This document shows positions 42,701-44,228 of a DNA stretch of 64,000 bases, one piece after another. Each line of letters begins with the position of its first letter. The stretch's first letter is position 1. The position numbers and the translations under genes are program-made. This DNA comes from Onchocerca volvulus (Eukaryota; Nematoda; Chromadorea; Rhabditida; Onchocercidae). The stretch covers positions 3,339,631 through 3,403,630 of the forward strand of contig HG738140.1 of the NCBI GenBank assembly GCA_000499405.2, in the 5' to 3' direction. The notes below the pieces were generated by a model. That model saw only the letters and a program-made list of their open reading frames with translations. It ran no database searches and had not been told where the DNA came from.

Positions 42701-44095
42701 TTTTTCAAACTTTTTATGCTATTAAAAGTTCAATTATTTGATTATGCTAATTAAAGATATGAACTTGGTGGTGGTGCATCACAATTGATCAGTGCTGATA
42801 AGGTAAATGATAATAAGGAGCATCAGTTACAAATTTGGCGAAAAGGTCGTGATGGAAGGATGACAATCGATAACGGGCCACCAATTAATGGCTCATCATT
42901 TGGCCTTGTTTCTATGCTTAATGTAGATGGCGATGTTTATATAGGTTAAATTTAAATAAAAATTAAATAAAAGTAAAATTTAAGGGATTGAAATTTTTTT
43001 AAATTAAATTTCTTCATTATTTATTCAAAAAAAAATTTTTAATTAGTAAAAATTACTGATAGACTTAAATTAAGCATGAAAAAAAAAATGATTAATGGTT
43101 TAAAAAAATATAAGAGAAAATGATTAATAATTACAAAGAAATAGATATTAAATATGCAGAAAAGTTATTAAATATTCATGTCTTTTATAGAAATTATTGA
43201 AATTGAGTTATGATGGAAGGATAAATTGCTATTAAATATGAAAAAGTAAAAAGATGAAAATGTTCAAAAATAAGTAATAATTCAAGAAGAATTAGATAGT
43301 ACATACAGAAGAAAGAAAATTTAAAATCTTTCCAATAATTAATACTTATTAAATCTGATAATTTTTGCTATGAAATAATTTCAAAAACTTTTTTTTTTCC
43401 AGTTTCTGTAATTTTTTTTTTTTTTAATTTTATCAAATCCGATAAATTTTTTTGTTTGGAGTTGCATTTTTAGTCAAAATTATTGAAATTAAGTAGTAGT
43501 AATTTAAAATTTCTCCAATAATTAATAATTATCAAATAATTATTTGAAAATTTTTTTTAAGAAATAATTTCAAGAATTCTTAATTATTTTTCCAGTTTTT
43601 GTAATTTTCTTTTTTTTTTTTTAACACCTATCAAATTGGATAGTTTCCGTTTGGAAATAATTACAAGAATTTTCGATTATTCTTTTTTTTTTTTTTGCAA
43701 AAAGAAATGGAAATATTTGTGGGAAACGAAAATTAACCAATTTAATTTATTTTAATTTTGTCAAAAAAAAAGAAATTAAAAAATTTTAGCGACGAGAAAA
43801 AAGGAAGAATAATTTGTTTAATTTGTTAAGTACAAAAAAAAGAGAAAAAAGGGAGGAAGAATGTAAAAAAAAAAAAAGGGAAAAATTGACCCATTTTTCA
43901 GGTGGTGTACCGGATTTAGATGGTATGACCGGTGGTTTATATGATAAAAATTTTGTTGGTTGTATTGCTGATATAAGATTGAACAATGTACGAATGGATT
44001 TAATGGCAAATGCAATTGATGGACGAAATGTTAAGCCATGTGATCAACGGATGACAAAAACGACGTCGCTCCGGAATGGAAAAAAGAAGCGATGA
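2..44095 (+). CDS. unc-52: Perlecan / UNC-52 basement-membrane proteoglycan core protein (5' partial, 46 exons)
   Basis: Perlecan is a secreted heparan-sulfate proteoglycan of basement membranes; in C. elegans UNC-52 lies between muscle and hypodermis and anchors body-wall muscle dense bodies. Seen here, in order: end of a laminin IV domain, LE modules, a complete laminin IV domain, LE modules, about 16 Ig units, LG1, EGF-EGF, LG2, Thr-rich linker, EGF, LG3, basic C-terminus. My 46 exons sum to 8781 coding bases from base 2, exactly 2927 codons with the TGA stop at 44093-44095; every junction keeps phase and uses GT-AG. The N-terminal domains (SEA/LDLa/first Ig in relatives) are before the window. 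I call it unc-52 from this domain order plus the isoform layout; no search was run. The least certain exon borders are those around 14242-14592, 24529-24738 and 30090. Confidence 0.93.
86..796 (+). other. First intron in the window, no recognisable content
   Basis: A+T-rich with an imperfect echo of TTTTTAATTGTATC.(C/T)TATATAT near 232-305. Nothing else seen. Confidence 0.5.
797..915 (+). CDS. unc-52: perlecan exon: laminin IV domain
   Basis: Starts after TTTGTAG, phase 0, and ends at AG|GTTATA in phase 2. It encodes [18 protein letters not shown], matching the conserved 'R..LM..L..V..LLIRA' helix-strand region of laminin IV domains. The same motif recurs in the exon at 4308-4577 ([14 protein letters not shown]), which shows that the two are parallel laminin IV copies. 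Confidence 0.85.
950..1300. repeat. Imperfect tandem repeat of about 100 bp in a perlecan intron
   Basis: Repeated blocks with TTTAGAATTTAGTT, TTTAAGATTTAATTCTTTTTAA and TTTAAAATTTAATTCTTTTTAA, followed each time by an ATATTA.TTCTT(G/A)TTATTT block, at about 1027, 1137 and 1235, with a weaker copy at 950. Confidence 0.65.
1440..1528 (+). CDS. unc-52: perlecan exon: end of laminin IV domain and first LE cysteines
   Basis: Starts after TTGCAG (phase 2) and ends CCACCAG|GTTCAA (phase 1). It encodes the last strand of the laminin IV domain followed by VEQCSCPPG, the standard junction where a split laminin EGF module resumes after the inserted domain. The intron before it carries an imperfect tandem repeat of about 100 bp. 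Confidence 0.85.
2102..2480 (+). CDS. unc-52: perlecan exon: laminin EGF (LE) modules and start of second laminin IV domain
   Basis: Phase 1 to phase 2, ending at a GTATGT donor. It encodes [17 protein letters not shown], the second half of the split LE module, then a Cys-rich stretch with CDRCPPNTF and CIPCFCSGV typical of LE modules, then [12 protein letters not shown] leading into the next laminin IV domain. The 3' splice site is the last of three tandem look-alike acceptors (see findings). Confidence 0.87.
2926..3124 (+). CDS. unc-52: perlecan exon: laminin IV domain, N-terminal half
   Basis: Starts after TTCGCAG and ends at a GTATGT donor in phase 0. It encodes [20 protein letters not shown] followed by [11 protein letters not shown], the diagnostic laminin B motif (W..P..FLG...SYGG.L.Y). 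This is the strongest family signature in domain III. Confidence 0.92.
3125..4307 (+). other. Intron with Helitron-family and LTR-family debris
   Basis: 3296-3400 matches the Helitron family (TGGGAAAAAA.TTTTGATCG, TTGCTA.TTGCTATTGTG; compare 18200-18300 and 28225-28320). About 3830-4008 matches the 3' part of the LTR family (CAACATTATACACAAC, TTAGCAAATCG.AAGACGAG) and ends TTTTACCGACA like the LTR terminus. The middle is not assigned. Confidence 0.6.
4308..4577 (+). CDS. unc-52: perlecan exon: laminin IV domain, C-terminal half
   Basis: Ninety codons, phase 0 to 0, after TTTTAG and before GTAAAT. It carries the W-x-R...TR..LL-x-AL motif and a short Ser run (SSSSLIS) before the last strand. 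Together with the preceding exon it completes a full laminin IV domain. The intron before it (3125-4307) holds Helitron-like and LTR-like debris. Confidence 0.9.
4918..5061 (+). CDS. unc-52: perlecan exon: LE modules after the laminin IV domain
   Basis: Phase 0 to 0. [18 protein letters not shown] then [14 protein letters not shown] is the canonical LE continuation (CxCPPGYxGxSCExC...CxCxGHxxxC). The donor is read as AGA|GTTTGT, ending the exon at 5061. Confidence 0.88.
5702..5887 (+). CDS. unc-52: perlecan exon: LE modules
   Basis: An in-frame TAG lies immediately upstream and itself forms the AG acceptor (ATGATAG|GAACAT). The exon encodes [20 protein letters not shown], an LE module, then [11 protein letters not shown] at the start of the next; it ends at GTTAGT in phase 0. 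The intron 5062-5701 is simple-sequence rich (many AAATTCGAA-type runs) with nothing else visible. Confidence 0.87.
6172..6278 (+). CDS. unc-52: perlecan exon: LE module
   Basis: Starts after TTTCTAG and ends CC|GTACGT in phase 2. It encodes [20 protein letters not shown], a near-paralogue of the LE module in the preceding exon (both run HNTEG..CE.CK.GF.GDA.RGTP.DC), so this pair probably arose by internal duplication. Confidence 0.88.
6342..6486. repeat. 40-bp minisatellite, about 3.6 copies
   Basis: Unit GGATTCTGAAAATTTTGTGG then TAAAAAGAAATTCATTGATC, starting at 6342, 6383, 6423 and 6463. Confidence 0.85.
6512..6598 (+). CDS. unc-52: perlecan exon: LE module
   Basis: Starts after TTTCAG (phase 2) and ends GA|GTAAGT (phase 2). 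It encodes [15 protein letters not shown], the second half of an LE module. The preceding intron is largely a minisatellite of about 40 bp (6342-6486). Confidence 0.87.
6875..6990 (+). CDS. unc-52: perlecan exon: end of domain III, spliced form (continues to Ig domains)
   Basis: Starts after TTTCTAG with [17 protein letters not shown], closing the last LE module, and runs to CCTGAAG|GTGATC (phase 1). Splicing to 9357 keeps the frame ([11 protein letters not shown]). If the donor is not used the frame stays open to a TAA at 7080-7082, giving an alternative C-terminus (separate entry). Confidence 0.8.
6875..7082 (+). CDS. unc-52: Candidate alternative terminal exon of a short (S-type) perlecan isoform
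   Basis: Reading through the donor at 6991 adds a strongly basic tail, [18 protein letters not shown] followed by LRRKLHY, then TAA. The next coding sequence is 2.3 kb away. C. elegans UNC-52 is known to make S, M and L size classes through alternative 3' ends, with S lacking the later domains; the position here, exactly at the domain III/IV border, matches. An AATAAA lies at 7328-7333, but the area is so A+T rich that this is weak support. The within-window part of this product would be 623 residues. Confidence 0.62.
7083..9356 (+). other. Long intron (or S-isoform 3' UTR then intron) between domains III and IV
   Basis: No coding exon is visible. The first part may be the 3' UTR of the short isoform. 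A tandem duplication of about 62 bp (AAATTGCTCAAAA / AAATTGCTTAAAA units) lies near 7761-7870, and two copies of a TTACCTGC...CATATTGCATG segment near 9090-9240. The rest is A+T-rich sequence in which I see no structure. Confidence 0.6.
9357..9457 (+). CDS. unc-52: perlecan exon: Ig unit 1, first half
   Basis: Starts after TTTTCAG in phase 1, ends CGACGG|GTACCA in phase 0. It encodes [20 protein letters not shown] then WYCRIIG, strands A and B of an Ig domain with its first Cys. The second Cys is in the next exon. Confidence 0.85.
9458..11572 (+). other. Introns flanking exon 10777-10972 without recognisable content
   Basis: Apart from the exon at 10777-10972, this stretch is A+T-rich intron with homopolymer runs. 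I find no RNA gene, transposon end or tandem array in it. Confidence 0.5.
10777..10972 (+). CDS. unc-52: perlecan exon: Ig unit 1, second half
   Basis: Phase 0 to 1. It encodes VRLQWSKVG (core Trp) and [14 protein letters not shown] (the D-x-G-x-Y-x-C motif with the second Cys), then LNVEPKALP. Unlike the next seven Ig units, unit 1 is split over two exons. Confidence 0.88.
11573..11854 (+). CDS. unc-52: perlecan exon: Ig unit 2 (symmetric cassette exon)
   Basis: 282 bases, phase 1 to 1, donor C|GTAAGT. It encodes one complete Ig domain: FRCWVPG (first Cys), CELKWYKED (core Trp), [15 protein letters not shown] (second Cys). Upstream in-frame sequence is open but reads as Lys-rich noise, so I start after AAATTTAG, which also matches the phase of the previous exon. 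It is the first of seven consecutive single-exon Ig cassettes. Confidence 0.87.
11855..12577 (+). other. Intron with a long imperfect hairpin
   Basis: The intron carries an inverted repeat at 12032-12129 (separate entry) and a run of about 30 A interrupted by AAAAG units before the acceptor. No coding sequence is seen. Confidence 0.6.
12032..12129 (+). repeat. Inverted repeat (hairpin, arms of about 25-28 bp)
   Basis: Left arm 12032-12059 begins GTAAATAAATGAATAATA; right arm 12105-12129 is its reverse complement apart from a 3-base insertion. The loop contains GCATGC and alternating TGTATG/CATAC segments that could extend the stem. Confidence 0.8.
12578..12856 (+). CDS. unc-52: perlecan exon: Ig unit 3 (symmetric cassette exon)
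   Basis: 279 bases, phase 1 to 1, after ATTACAG and before GTAAAA. Motifs: [19 protein letters not shown], then [15 protein letters not shown]. It is closely similar to units 2, 4, 5 and 6, all with FRCW(V/I)P or RCFVPG around the first Cys. Confidence 0.9.
12857..13457 (+). other. Intron containing a Helitron-family fragment
   Basis: Bases 13081-13345 match the repeat family also found at about 18.54-18.75 kb and 29.09-29.23 kb: shared words include TTGTT.ATCTGTTAATCGGAGC and GGCGGGAAACATGTTTATC. The rest of the intron is unstructured. Confidence 0.65.
13081..13345. mobile_element. Helitron-family repeat fragment
   Basis: A sub-terminal, non-coding fragment of the family described at 18025-19965. 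Shared segments are ATCTCCTCCTCCT, the CTGTTAATCGGAGCATTTTGG block and GGCGGGAAACATGTTTATC, also present at 51183-51220. Neither end is visible here. Confidence 0.6.
13458..13733 (+). CDS. unc-52: perlecan exon: Ig unit 4 (symmetric cassette exon)
   Basis: 276 bases, phase 1 to 1, after TTTACAG and before C|GTAAGT. Motifs: [20 protein letters not shown] and [17 protein letters not shown]. The second-Cys site is a CC pair, so this unit carries one extra cysteine. Confidence 0.9.
14242..14592 (+). CDS. unc-52: perlecan exon: Ig unit 5 (cassette exon, borders less certain)
   Basis: 351 bases, phase 1 to 1 with these borders. Core motifs: [20 protein letters not shown] and [16 protein letters not shown]. 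The acceptor is read at TTTTGAAG|CCTAC and the donor at GAAT|GTAAAT because both preserve phase 1; the result is about 23 codons longer than its neighbours, with an N-terminal linker ([14 protein letters not shown]) and a charged C-terminal extension ([11 protein letters not shown]). A GTAAAA at 14554 is out of phase. Confidence 0.78.
14593..15688 (+). other. Intron with clustered GCAC motifs
   Basis: A 1.1-kb intron in the middle of the Ig cassette block. GCAC occurs at 14767-14770, 14857-14860 and 14883-14886, each in a T-rich context (TTTTTTGCAC, TTTTTTGCAC, TTTTCGCAC). No other feature is seen. Confidence 0.5.
15689..15970 (+). CDS. unc-52: perlecan exon: Ig unit 6 (symmetric cassette exon)
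   Basis: 282 bases, phase 1 to 1, after ATTCTAG and before C|GTACGT. Motifs: [20 protein letters not shown] and [17 protein letters not shown]. Confidence 0.9.
15971..16632 (+). other. Intron, low complexity
   Basis: T-rich intron with several near-repeats of a TTAATTTGCTA...AAATTT...TTTTTA block (about 16380-16560). I see nothing coding. Confidence 0.5.
16633..17133 (+). CDS. unc-52: perlecan exon: Ig unit 7 plus acidic Asn/His/Glu/Tyr-rich linker
   Basis: 501 bases, phase 1 to 1. The first half is an Ig domain ([19 protein letters not shown] and [12 protein letters not shown]). It is followed by roughly 80 residues of low-complexity sequence rich in Asn, His, Asp, Glu, Gln and Tyr (for example [20 protein letters not shown], and a short QQQQQ run), ending KY|G at GTAACT. 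The open frame, phase and GT-AG borders argue that the tract is translated. Of two overlapping acceptors (16632 and 16635), only the first gives phase 1. Confidence 0.85.
17134..17665 (+). other. Intron without recognisable content
   Basis: T-rich intron, no coding sequence or repeat family member seen. Confidence 0.5.
17666..17944 (+). CDS. unc-52: perlecan exon: Ig unit 8 (last symmetric cassette exon)
   Basis: 279 bases, phase 1 to 1, after GATTGTAG and before A|GTATAT. Motifs: [20 protein letters not shown] and [18 protein letters not shown]. It resembles unit 7 in the core Trp region (RWG.(K/E).PDGPL), so units 7 and 8 look like a duplicated pair. Confidence 0.9.
18025..19965 (-). mobile_element. 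Decayed Helitron-like element with Pif1 helicase remnant
   Basis: The left part starts near CTATATAAATTAAAAT (about 18037), matching TCTATATAAATAAAAATG at 27955 and 50950. The right part has the unit TTTGAATGCAAT...CAAAATTTCAAA...CGTTTTTATTT (about 19855-19955) that recurs at 29300, 29540, 29780, 51050 and 51270. Between them, minus-strand frames match a Pif1-type helicase of Helitrons. Frameshifts and stops show it is dead. Exact ends are not resolved. Confidence 0.7.
18815..19515 (-). pseudogene. Pif1-like helicase (C-terminal part of a Helitron RepHel), pseudogene
   Basis: Reading the minus strand across frameshifts from about 19510: [97 protein letters not shown] (the conserved C-terminal helicase motif), then GKPDNLYI and AYPQAL at the end. 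These are conserved blocks of the Pif1 helicase carried by Helitrons. At least two stops and one frameshift interrupt it, and the N-terminal Rep/HUH part is not seen. No function is expected. Confidence 0.78.
20184..20574 (+). CDS. unc-52: perlecan exon: Ig unit 9 and first half of Ig unit 10
   Basis: Starts after a T-run and TAG in phase 1, ends CA|GTAAGG in phase 2. Unit 9: [20 protein letters not shown] and [20 protein letters not shown]. Unit 10 begins [20 protein letters not shown] and [14 protein letters not shown], including the first Cys and the core Trp. Confidence 0.9.
20781..20944 (+). CDS. unc-52: perlecan exon: Ig unit 10, second half
   Basis: Starts after TTGTAAAG (phase 2) and ends GAAG|GTATGT (phase 1). 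It encodes [20 protein letters not shown] with the second Cys. Confidence 0.86.
20945..21460 (+). other. Intron, A+T-rich
   Basis: Contains runs of ATATTATTATATAA and an (AAAAC)n-like stretch near 21200-21230. Nothing else is seen. Confidence 0.5.
21461..21663 (+). CDS. unc-52: perlecan exon: Ig unit 11, first half
   Basis: Starts after TGTTACAG (phase 1) and ends AAG|GTAAAA (phase 0). It encodes [20 protein letters not shown] with the first Cys and core Trp, then [20 protein letters not shown]. Confidence 0.88.
22318..22501 (+). CDS. unc-52: perlecan exon: Ig unit 11 second half and Ig unit 12 start
   Basis: Starts after TTATAG (phase 0) and ends G|GTAAGG (phase 1). [16 protein letters not shown] closes unit 11; [20 protein letters not shown] then CTVE opens unit 12 with its first Cys. 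Confidence 0.9.
22502..23498 (+). other. Intron without recognisable content
   Basis: A+T-rich 1-kb intron with homopolymer runs. I see no repeat family member or coding sequence. Confidence 0.5.
23499..23711 (+). CDS. unc-52: perlecan exon: Ig unit 12, second part, lacking the usual second Cys
   Basis: Starts after TTTGCAG and ends ACTG|GTCATG, phase 1 to 1. It encodes [14 protein letters not shown] (core Trp) and [17 protein letters not shown], where the expected D-x-G-x-Y-x-C Cys is replaced (Y-W-V-H). The frame is otherwise Ig-like. Either this fold lacks its disulfide or the partner lies elsewhere. Confidence 0.82.
23712..24528 (+). other. Intron, searched for a missing Ig half-exon
   Basis: The next exon starts in the middle of an Ig fold, so I looked here for a strand A-B exon in phase 1 containing a Cys; none is convincing. 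Short CATCAT/CGTCGT triplet runs lie near 24298-24350. Confidence 0.5.
24529..24738 (+). CDS. unc-52: perlecan exon: Ig unit 13, apparently missing strands A-B
   Basis: Phase 1 to 1. It encodes [15 protein letters not shown] (core Trp) and [17 protein letters not shown] (second Cys), then VTVGFTDPS. The acceptor is read at TTTAG|GAGGTG and the donor at A|GTCTGT, a weak but phase-correct site. No first Cys is present in this or the preceding exon for this unit. The exon itself is solid; the borders are less so. Confidence 0.78.
24840..25051. repeat. Degenerate tandem array, left of the solo LTR
   Basis: Imperfect repeats of about 45-60 bp built from the words AATCTTATC, (C)ATTAGTCATGCTAT and AAACAAGTCGTATAAT. 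The array resumes on the other side of the LTR. Confidence 0.65.
25052..25593. mobile_element. Solo LTR (542 bp) with 5-bp target-site duplication
   Basis: Begins TGTCGGGAAA and ends TTTTTCGACA, giving perfect TGTCG/CGACA inverted ends. The flanks are ATTAA at 25047-25051 and ATTAA at 25594-25598, a clean 5-bp target duplication. No internal gag-pol sequence is present, as expected after LTR-LTR recombination. The termini and 5-bp duplication suit a BEL/Pao- or Gypsy-type element; which one cannot be told from an LTR alone. Diverged copies lie at about 42130-42665 and 3830-4008. Confidence 0.85.
25594..26000. repeat. Degenerate tandem array, right of the solo LTR
   Basis: The same family as 24840-25051: repeated CTATTAGTTA(C/T)G(C/T)TAT(T/C)AAAA and GTCGTA(T/C)(G/A)AT..TATCT words, about eight degenerate units. 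The LTR therefore inserted into an existing array. Confidence 0.65.
26567..26708 (+). CDS. unc-52: perlecan exon: Ig unit 14, first half
   Basis: Starts after ATTTTAG (phase 1), ends AT|GTAAGT (phase 2). It encodes [16 protein letters not shown] then [20 protein letters not shown]. Confidence 0.9.
26886..26983 (+). CDS. unc-52: perlecan exon: Ig unit 14, second half
   Basis: Starts after GATTTTAG (phase 2), ends G|GTTAGT (phase 1). [18 protein letters not shown] supplies the second Cys motif. Confidence 0.9.
27090..27244 (+). CDS. unc-52: perlecan exon: Ig unit 15, first half
   Basis: Starts after TTTTTAAG (phase 1), ends CAG|GTTTTA (phase 0). It encodes [20 protein letters not shown] then [17 protein letters not shown]. 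Confidence 0.9.
27245..29942 (+). other. Long intron filled with nested Helitron-family debris
   Basis: 2.7 kb between the two halves of Ig unit 15. From about 27915 onwards it is repeat DNA (see the mobile element entry); the first 670 bases are plain A+T-rich intron. Confidence 0.65.
27915..29885 (-). mobile_element. Nested/decayed Helitron-family element
   Basis: Opens with TCTATATAAATAAAAATG near 27950 as in the copies at 18037 and 50950. Internal blocks match 18196-18310 (AATGTTGGGGA..AAAATCT, TTGCTATTGTG), 18340-18520 and 13081-13345. The sub-terminal unit with GAATGCAACGTT..ATCAAAATTTCAAA appears three times (near 29300, 29540, 29780). Minus-strand frames around 28450-28870 give Arg-rich, Helitron-like fragments ([30 protein letters not shown]) broken by stops. 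Ends are approximate. Confidence 0.65.
29943..30090 (+). CDS. unc-52: perlecan exon: Ig unit 15, second half, spliced form
   Basis: Starts after CTCTTTAG (phase 0). [20 protein letters not shown] completes Ig unit 15. To join the next exon (33828) in frame a phase-1 donor is needed; TCAC|GTAAAA at 30091 fits. C|GTATTT at 30082 is an alternative, differing by three codons. If neither is used, the frame runs on to a stop at 30183-30185. Confidence 0.72.
29943..30185 (+). CDS. unc-52: Candidate alternative terminal exon of a medium (M-type) perlecan isoform
   Basis: Read-through of the donor gives a very basic tail ([20 protein letters not shown], later [19 protein letters not shown]) and a TAA. 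A 3.7-kb intron follows before the remaining Ig unit and domain V. C. elegans UNC-52 M isoforms are known to end before domain V, which fits this position. The window part of this product would be 2109 residues. It mirrors the read-through ending at 7082 in both mechanism and basic composition. Confidence 0.66.
   Translation, partial: VLGNRLLFVNVREDNGGIYKCHAKTKAGPLETRNVLNVGIAKRKRKRISRKKEKRAHKEAGNNDKKKKHSSIFGSWFISN
32474..32570. repeat. ACACCCACGCA-type minisatellite
   Basis: Repeated ACACCCAC(G/A)CA units such as ATACACACCCACGCAGT, degenerate at the 5' side. Confidence 0.8.
33669..33730. repeat. (TG)n microsatellite
   Basis: About 18 uninterrupted TG units followed by TTTGTGTTTGTG and more TG, in the last intron before exon 33828. 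Confidence 0.9.
33828..33901 (+). CDS. unc-52: perlecan exon: linker and start of Ig unit 16
   Basis: Starts after AAATTTAG (phase 1) and ends GAG|GTATGT (phase 0). It encodes [20 protein letters not shown] then VGRE, strand A of the last Ig unit. Frame continuity to the next exon ([13 protein letters not shown]) supports it. Confidence 0.85.
34450..34663 (+). CDS. unc-52: perlecan exon: Ig unit 16 (last Ig of domain IV)
   Basis: Starts after TTTGTAG (phase 0), ends G|GTACCG (phase 1). [20 protein letters not shown] and [19 protein letters not shown] give both Cys and the core Trp. Confidence 0.92.
34857..34967 (+). CDS. unc-52: perlecan exon: LG1 start (domain V)
   Basis: Phase 1 to 1, after TCGATAG, before [26 protein letters not shown] then [14 protein letters not shown] is the first strand pair of a laminin G domain (F.G..Y.EL......I.V.FK....NG). 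Confidence 0.88.
35234..35353 (+). CDS. unc-52: perlecan exon: LG1
   Basis: Phase 1 to 1. GLLFYTERQ continues the LG 'GLL.Y' motif, followed by [20 protein letters not shown] (G.L...V.LK.G...YR...G). The acceptor is TTTCAG at 35233. Confidence 0.9.
35354..36053 (+). other. Intron without recognisable content
   Basis: A+T-rich 700-base intron ending in a long T run; nothing seen. Confidence 0.5.
36054..36128 (+). CDS. unc-52: perlecan exon: LG1
   Basis: A 75-base exon, phase 1 to 1, after a T run and AAG, before GTTTGT. It encodes [20 protein letters not shown], matching the LG 'W H . I .I' strand. Confidence 0.86.
36338..36484 (+). CDS. unc-52: perlecan exon: LG1
   Basis: Phase 1 to 1, after ATTGCAG, before GTATTA. 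It encodes VNVGG-like [10 protein letters not shown] and FEQPFI|G, the 'G G .....FxGxI' region of LG domains, with an acidic stretch [10 protein letters not shown] before it. Confidence 0.88.
36485..37041 (+). other. Intron without recognisable content
   Basis: A+T-rich intron with partly repeated words (TTATTTCTTCATTTTTTAATTAA / TCATTTCTTAATTAAATTAA). No coding sequence seen. Confidence 0.5.
37042..37269 (+). CDS. unc-52: perlecan exon: end of LG1 and first EGF-like domain
   Basis: Phase 1 to 1. [13 protein letters not shown] closes LG1; [16 protein letters not shown] and [19 protein letters not shown] form a six-Cys EGF-like domain, ahead of a further Cys (ILKCSD). Confidence 0.9.
37270..37909 (+). 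other. Intron without recognisable content
   Basis: A+T-rich intron; nothing seen beyond homopolymer runs. Confidence 0.5.
37910..38094 (+). CDS. unc-52: perlecan exon: second EGF-like domain and LG2 start
   Basis: Phase 1 to 0; the donor is AGT|GTTTGT because the next exon starts in phase 0. [18 protein letters not shown] then [12 protein letters not shown] is EGF-like; [18 protein letters not shown] opens LG2 (I.FNG.SY). This exon fuses the EGF to LG2, as in perlecan domain V. Confidence 0.88.
38095..38875 (+). other. Intron without recognisable content
   Basis: A+T-rich intron with loosely repeated AATTATTATTCTTTAAT words (38700-38820). No coding sequence. Confidence 0.5.
38876..39017 (+). 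CDS. unc-52: perlecan exon: LG2
   Basis: Phase 0 to 1. [20 protein letters not shown] and [19 protein letters not shown] match strands of an LG domain (.L.....NG.LLY......LAL...G...L...G). Confidence 0.88.
39018..39640 (+). other. Intron without recognisable content
   Basis: T-rich then A-rich low complexity (AATAAATAAAT, AAGAAGCAAACAA twice near 39510-39565). Confidence 0.5.
39641..39876 (+). CDS. unc-52: perlecan exon: LG2
   Basis: Phase 1 to 0, donor [29 protein letters not shown] (with an NGT glycosylation site), [20 protein letters not shown] and SFKGCISK carry the LG2 'GG.P' and 'F.GCI' motifs. The last 34 bases and the donor are duplicated immediately downstream in the intron. Confidence 0.9.
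39843..39964. repeat. unc-52: 61-bp tandem duplication spanning the exon 3' end and its donor site
   Basis: Bases 39843-39903 and 39904-39964 are near-identical. The unit starts TGGTGCAGCATCG, includes the last coding bases of the LG2 exon, its GTAATT donor and a T run. The second copy lies in the intron and is preceded by the first copy's T run and GCAG. Confidence 0.9.
40203..40488 (+). CDS. unc-52: perlecan exon: end of LG2 and Thr-rich/acidic linker
   Basis: Phase 0 to 1. [16 protein letters not shown] and DVTICKPY close LG2. A linker follows, with [20 protein letters not shown] (candidate mucin-like O-glycosylation) and an acidic stretch ([16 protein letters not shown]), then SLITCNGN before the third EGF. 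Confidence 0.88.
40489..40985 (+). other. Intron without recognisable content
   Basis: A+T-rich; a short duplicated TTAACTAAAAATTATAGAAA segment near 40625-40650. Confidence 0.5.
40986..41105 (+). CDS. unc-52: perlecan exon: third EGF-like domain
   Basis: Phase 1 to 1, one domain per exon. [19 protein letters not shown] and [14 protein letters not shown] form a Cys-rich EGF-like domain; NST is a glycosylation site. The donor is T|GTTAGT. Confidence 0.9.
41347..41480 (+). CDS. unc-52: perlecan exon: LG3 start
   Basis: Phase 1 to 0 after [25 protein letters not shown] and [15 protein letters not shown] are the first LG3 strands; NAS is a potential glycosylation site. Confidence 0.9.
41481..41947 (+). 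other. Intron without recognisable content
   Basis: A+T-rich 467-base intron, nothing seen. Confidence 0.5.
41948..42039 (+). CDS. unc-52: perlecan exon: LG3
   Basis: Phase 0 to 2. [12 protein letters not shown] and [16 protein letters not shown] match the LG core (GL.....D......L.DG.L.F). Donor TC|GTACGT. Confidence 0.92.
42130..42665. mobile_element. Diverged LTR copy related to the solo LTR at 25052
   Basis: Collinear with 25052-25593: CGGGAAA.TTT.T near the start, GATTGTAGTA-like and TTTGGATTGAATT words, TAGGCGATAA, GACAATGC..G.AATTTT, then GAGAACAAAGGCTTTT and AGAATGA...GATTCATTT near the 3' part. The ends have decayed, so the borders are approximate. It sits in the intron before exon 42757. 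Confidence 0.7.
42757..42944 (+). CDS. unc-52: perlecan exon: LG3
   Basis: Phase 2 to 1 after [41 protein letters not shown] and [10 protein letters not shown] are successive LG3 strands including the V.R.GR.G...VD region. Confidence 0.9.
42945..43901 (+). other. Intron with diverged tandem repeats
   Basis: Three degenerate copies of a block containing TTTCCAATAATTAATA..TATCAAAT and TTTCCAGTTT.TGTAATTTT (about 43320-43640), a roughly 170-180 bp imperfect repeat. No coding sequence. Confidence 0.55.
43902..44095 (+). CDS. unc-52: perlecan exon: end of LG3 and L-isoform C-terminus
   Basis: Starts after TTTTCAG (phase 1). [18 protein letters not shown] and [16 protein letters not shown] are the closing LG motifs; NVKPCDQ carries the last LG Cys. 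The protein ends in a basic tail, SLRNGKKKR, with TGA at 44093-44095. Confidence 0.93.
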
Positions 44096-44096
44096 T

Positions 44097-44160
44097 TGCG
44101 AAACGGAAAACGAAAACGTTGCGAAACGGAAAACGAGAAGTGTTACGAAACGGAAAATAT
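44097..44160. repeat. unc-52: Three-copy 23-24 bp repeat in the perlecan 3' UTR
   Basis: Units starting at 44097, 44120 and 44144 share CGAAACGGAAAA. They begin right after the TGA. Confidence 0.85.
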
Positions 44161-44222
44161 CAATAACATACAAGCGAAACTCTTATAAACTTTTATTTAT
44201 TTATTTATTTATTTTTTCTTGT

Positions 44223-44228
44223 AATAAA
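44223..44228 (+). terminator. unc-52: Candidate polyadenylation signal of the perlecan L transcript
   Basis: AATAAA about 128 bases after the stop, preceded by a TTTATTTATTTATTTATTTA tract. It is the first AATAAA after the stop. Confidence 0.65.
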
